From Chromatiales bacterium (GTDB lineage Bacteria; Pseudomonadota; Gammaproteobacteria; SZUA-152), in assembly GCA_026999335.1 (NCBI GenBank), contig JALTPW010000125.1, positions 1 to 5,680 of the forward strand: a stretch of DNA of 5,680 bases, in the 5' to 3' direction. A model generated the notes under the pieces. It was not told where the DNA came from and made no database searches. It saw only the letters and a program-made list of their open reading frames with translations. Both the position numbers and the translations under genes were made by a program. Shown piece after piece: positions 2,994 through 5,680 of this stretch (position 1 is the first letter of the stretch; every line of letters starts with the position of its first letter).

Positions 2994-5680
2994 TCAGTGC
3001 GCCTCATCCCAGTTGATCCCCACTCCCGATTCCACCACCAGCGGCACCCGCAGCTTGGCCACGCCGGTCATGCAGCGTTCGATCTCCGCCTGCGCAACGC
3101 TCACTTGGCTTTCACGAACCTCGAACACCAACTCATCATGCACCTGCATGATCAGCGTCACATCCAGCGTCGTCTCGCCGATCCAGCGGTGGGTCTCGAT
3201 CATGGCGAGCTTGATGATGTCCGCCGCCGTGCCCTGCATAGGCGCATTGATGGCGGTACGCTCGGCGTACTGACGGCGCTGGCCATTGCGGTGATTGATC
3301 TCGGGCAGGTATAGGCGGCGGCCGAATACCGTCTCCACATACCCCAGCTCGCGGGCGCTCTCGCGGGTGCGCTCCATGAAGGCCTTGACGCCGGGATAGC
3401 GTTCGAAATAGAGATCGACATATGCCTGCGCGGCAGTACGCGGGATACTCAGTTGGCGGGCCAGACCAAAGGCGGACATACCATAGATGAGGCCGAAGTT
3501 GATGGCCTTGGCGCTGCGCCGCTGCTCACCGGAAACTTCCGCCAGCGGTACACCGAAGACCTCGGCGGCGGTGGCGCGATGGATGTCCTCACCCTGGGCA
3601 AAGGCACGCAGCAGGCCCTCGTCGCCGGACAGGTGCGCCATAATACGCAGCTCGATCTGCGAATAGTCGGCGGCGAGAATCTTGTGCTCCCTTGGGGCAA
3701 TGAAGGCCTGACGGATACGCCGTCCCTCGGCGGTGCGCACCGGAATGTTTTGCAGATTGGGATCAGATGACGACAGCCGCCCGGTACTGGCCACCGCCTG
3801 ATGATAAGAGCTGTGCACACGACCGGTATCCGCATCGATACGCTTCGGCAACTTGTCCGTATAGGTCGATTTGAGCTTGGACAGGCTGCGGTAATCGAGG
3901 ATCAGGCGTGGCAAGGGGTAGTCCAGGGCCAACTCCGCCAGAACCTCTTCCGCCGTGGAGGGTGCACCCTTGGGAGTTTTTTTCAGCACCGGCAGGCCCT
4001 GCTTGTCGAACAGGATGGCCTGGATCTGTTTCGGCGAGGCAAGATTGAAGGATTCGCCTGCCGCATCATGGGCCTCCTGCTCGATCTCGGCCATACGTGT
4101 CGCCAGCTCCCCGCTCTGTCGCGCCAGCATTCCAGCATCTACCAGCACGCCTGTGCGTTCCATATCCGAGAGCACTGGAATCAACGGCATTTCGATGTCA
4201 CGGAACAGCGCCGCCAAGGTCGGCTCGGCCGTCAGCTTGGGCCACAACACATGATGCAAACGCAAGGTAATATCGGCGTCCTCGGCCGCATAGGGCCCGG
4301 CAGTGGCGATGGGCACCTGGTCGAAGCTTATCTGTTTGGCGCCCTTACCCGCCACGTCCTCGTAGCTGATCGTCTTGCGGTTCAGGTACTTGAGGGCCAG
4401 CGAATCCATGTCGTGGCGCGAGGCGGTGCTGTCCAGCACATAGGACTCGAGCATGGTGTCGAAGGCCATGCCGCGCAGGGTGATACCGTCATTGAGCAAC
4501 ACGTTGCGGTCGTATTTGAGATTCTGCCCCAGCTTGGCTTTGTGCGGATCTTCCAGCAGCGGGCGCAGTTGTTCCAGCACCCAGTCATGAGCGAGCTGTT
4601 CGCCGCCCACGGGATCGTCATGGGCCACCGGCACATAGGCCGCCTCGCCGGCCTCCACGGCAAACGACACGCCGACAATGCGCGCCTGCATGTAGTTGAG
4701 GCTGGTGGTCTCGGTATCGAAGGCAAACAGCTCGGCGGCTTGCAGGCGCTCCAACCAAGCGGTGAAAGACTCGCGATCCTGCACGATCTGATAGTCGGTA
4801 TCGCCGTATTCGGCGTCGCCCTGAGGCGTATCACCCTCGTCGCCGGACAGCAACTCCGATAGCCAGGTTTTGAATTCCAGCTCGCCCACCAGCTTGGTCA
4901 GGCGCTCCTTTTCCGGCGTCTGTACGGTGAAAGACGCCGGCCCGCCCGGCAACGGCACGTCACACTTGATAGTGGCCAATTGCCGTGACAAGAGCAGCTG
5001 ACCCAGCGAGGCGCACAGGTTCTCACCCACCTTGCCCTTGATTTCGTCGGCGTGGGCAATGATCCCGTCCAGGCTGTGGTACTGCTTGAGCCACTTCACC
5101 GCCGTCTTCGGCCCCACCTTGGGCACCCCGGGGATGTTGTCCGAGGTATCACCCACCAGGGCCAGATAATCGATGATGCGCTGCGGCGGAATACCGAATT
5201 TTTCCTCCACGCCCGGCACGTCCAGGGTGGTATTGTCCATGGTGTTGATCAGGGTGACATGCCCGTTGACCAGCTGCGCCATATCCTTGTCGCCGGTGGA
5301 AATCAGTGTATCCATGCCGGCCGCCGTGGCCTGCGCGGCCAGGGTGCCGATGACGTCATCGGCCTCCACGCCATCAATCACCAGCATCGGCAGACCCATG
5401 GCCTGCACCAGTGCGTGGAGCAGCTCAATCTGGCTGCGCAGTTCGTCGGGCATGGGTGGCCGGTTGGCCTTGTATTCGGCGTACAGGTCGTCACGGAAGG
5501 TCTTTCCCTTGGCGTCGAAGACCACCACCATCCGCTCCGGCTGGTAGTCTTTGAGCAGCCGCCGCAGCATGTTGGCAACGCCGTAGATGGCGCCTGTGTG
5601 CTGGCCACTGGACGTGCTCAGCGACGGCAGGGCATGAAAGGCGCGGTACAGATAGGACGAGCCATCGACGAGGATCAGGT
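2994..5680 (-). CDS. polA: DNA polymerase I (lacks about the first 8 residues)
   Basis: The frame is open to the right edge. The visible 894 full codons begin LILVDGSSYLYRAFHALPSL, about residue 9 of the E. coli enzyme, so the true start lies just outside. Pol I fills gaps, removes RNA primers and repairs DNA. Numbering from the internal Met at 5570: the 5' nuclease domain keeps DGVEADD (66-72), STGDKD (91-96) and the VGDTSDNIPGVPKVGPKT helix-hairpin-helix (139-156). The 3'-5' proofreading domain keeps Asp285, Glu287, Asp354, Tyr427 and Asp431. The polymerase domain keeps Asp635 (motif A), Arg684, Lys688, Phe692 and Tyr696 (motif B) and Asp812 (motif C). All three activities should be intact. 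The 5' nuclease domain and linker are about 26 residues shorter than in E. coli, giving a full length near 902. Confidence 0.98.
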   Translation of the reverse strand, partial: LILVDGSSYLYRAFHALPSLSTSSGQHTGAIYGVANMLRRLLKDYQPERMVVVFDAKGKTFRDDLYAEYKANRPPMPDELRSQIELLHALVQAMGLPMLVIDGVEADDVIGTLAAQATAAGMDTLISTGDKDMAQLVNGHVTLINTMDNTTLDVPGVEEKFGIPPQRIIDYLALVGDTSDNIPGVPKVGPKTAVKWLKQYHSLDGIIAHADEIKGKVGENLCASLGQLLLSRQLATIKCDVPLPGGPASFTVQTPEKERLTKLVGELEFKTWLSELLSGDEGDTPQGDAEYGDTDYQIVQDRESFTAWLERLQAAELFAFDTETTSLNYMQARIVGVSFAVEAGEAAYVPVAHDDPVGGEQLAHDWVLEQLRPLLEDPHKAKLGQNLKYDRNVLLNDGITLRGMAFDTMLESYVLDSTASRHDMDSLALKYLNRKTISYEDVAGKGAKQISFDQVPIATAGPYAAEDADITLRLHHVLWPKLTAEPTLAALFRDIEMPLIPVLSDMERTGVLVDAGMLARQSGELATRMAEIEQEAHDAAGESFNLASPKQIQAILFDKQGLPVLKKTPKGAPSTAEEVLAELALDYPLPRLILDYRSLSKLKSTYTDKLPKRIDADTGRVHSSYHQAVASTGRLSSSDPNLQNIPVRTAEGRRIRQAFIAPREHKILAADYSQIELRIMAHLSGDEGLLRAFAQGEDIHRATAAEVFGVPLAEVSGEQRRSAKAINFGLIYGMSAFGLARQLSIPRTAAQAYVDLYFERYPGVKAFMERTRESARELGYVETVFGRRLYLPEINHRNGQRRQYAERTAINAPMQGTAADIIKLAMIETHRWIGETTLDVTLIMQVHDELVFEVRESQVSVAQAEIERCMTGVAKLRVPLVVESGVGINWDEAH

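Noticed and set aside
2936..3016. 26-codon frame starting at ATG 2936 downstream of G-rich AGGAG motifs
   Set aside because: The AGGAG motifs are more than 20 bases away and belong to hairpins; the frame runs through the inverted repeat into antisense polA.
3801..4862. 353-codon open frame on the plus strand inside polA
   Set aside because: It lies fully antisense to well-conserved polA codons, is rich in His, Gln, Gly and Arg with no recognisable domain, and has no ribosome binding site; a product of GC-rich third positions in polA.

Overview
This window looks like a stretch of gammaproteobacterial chromosome. The order polA, intergenic region, engB, small cytochrome c, diheme cytochrome c4 is, from memory, the same as in Pseudomonas. 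The proteins resemble gammaproteobacterial versions, including a Hcp of the Vibrio/Pseudomonas/Aeromonas type. I cannot name the genus.

Layout, left to right. The first 127 bases, on the minus strand, are the start of a type VI secretion Hcp gene that runs off the left edge. Its roughly 500-base upstream region is unusually well structured. It has a sigma-54 (-24/-12) promoter, an AT-rich stretch with an IHF-like site, and three copies of a GGCAAG-NN-CTTGCC-type palindrome whose centres are 21 and 63 bp apart. That is how an enhancer-dependent promoter is usually built. A very long hairpin terminator (623-667) closes the next unit, a periplasmic diheme cytochrome c4 gene (691-1290, minus). 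Behind it lies a monoheme cytochrome gene (1560-1904, minus) that aligns without gaps to the first half of c4. engB (2149-2796, plus), a ribosome-assembly GTPase, diverges from the cytochromes. polA (2994 to beyond 5680, minus), DNA polymerase I with all three activities apparently intact, converges on engB.

The most interesting segment is the roughly 200-base polA-engB interval. This is the genomic position of Spot 42 in enterobacteria and of ErsA in Pseudomonas. Here it is almost entirely hairpins. On the minus strand these read as a small RNA of about 125 nt with a sigma-E-like promoter, four stem-loops, C-rich loops including CCUCCUCCCU (complementary to Shine-Dalgarno sequences) and a strong intrinsic terminator with eight U's. 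I see no protein gene there. I propose it as an uncharacterised, ErsA/Spot 42-positioned regulatory RNA.

Functional picture: two housekeeping genes (polA, engB) flank a probable regulatory RNA. Two periplasmic electron carriers probably feed terminal oxidases. The hcp gene carries its own enhancer-dependent control region. There are no tRNA or rRNA genes, insertion sequences or CRISPR arrays that I can see.
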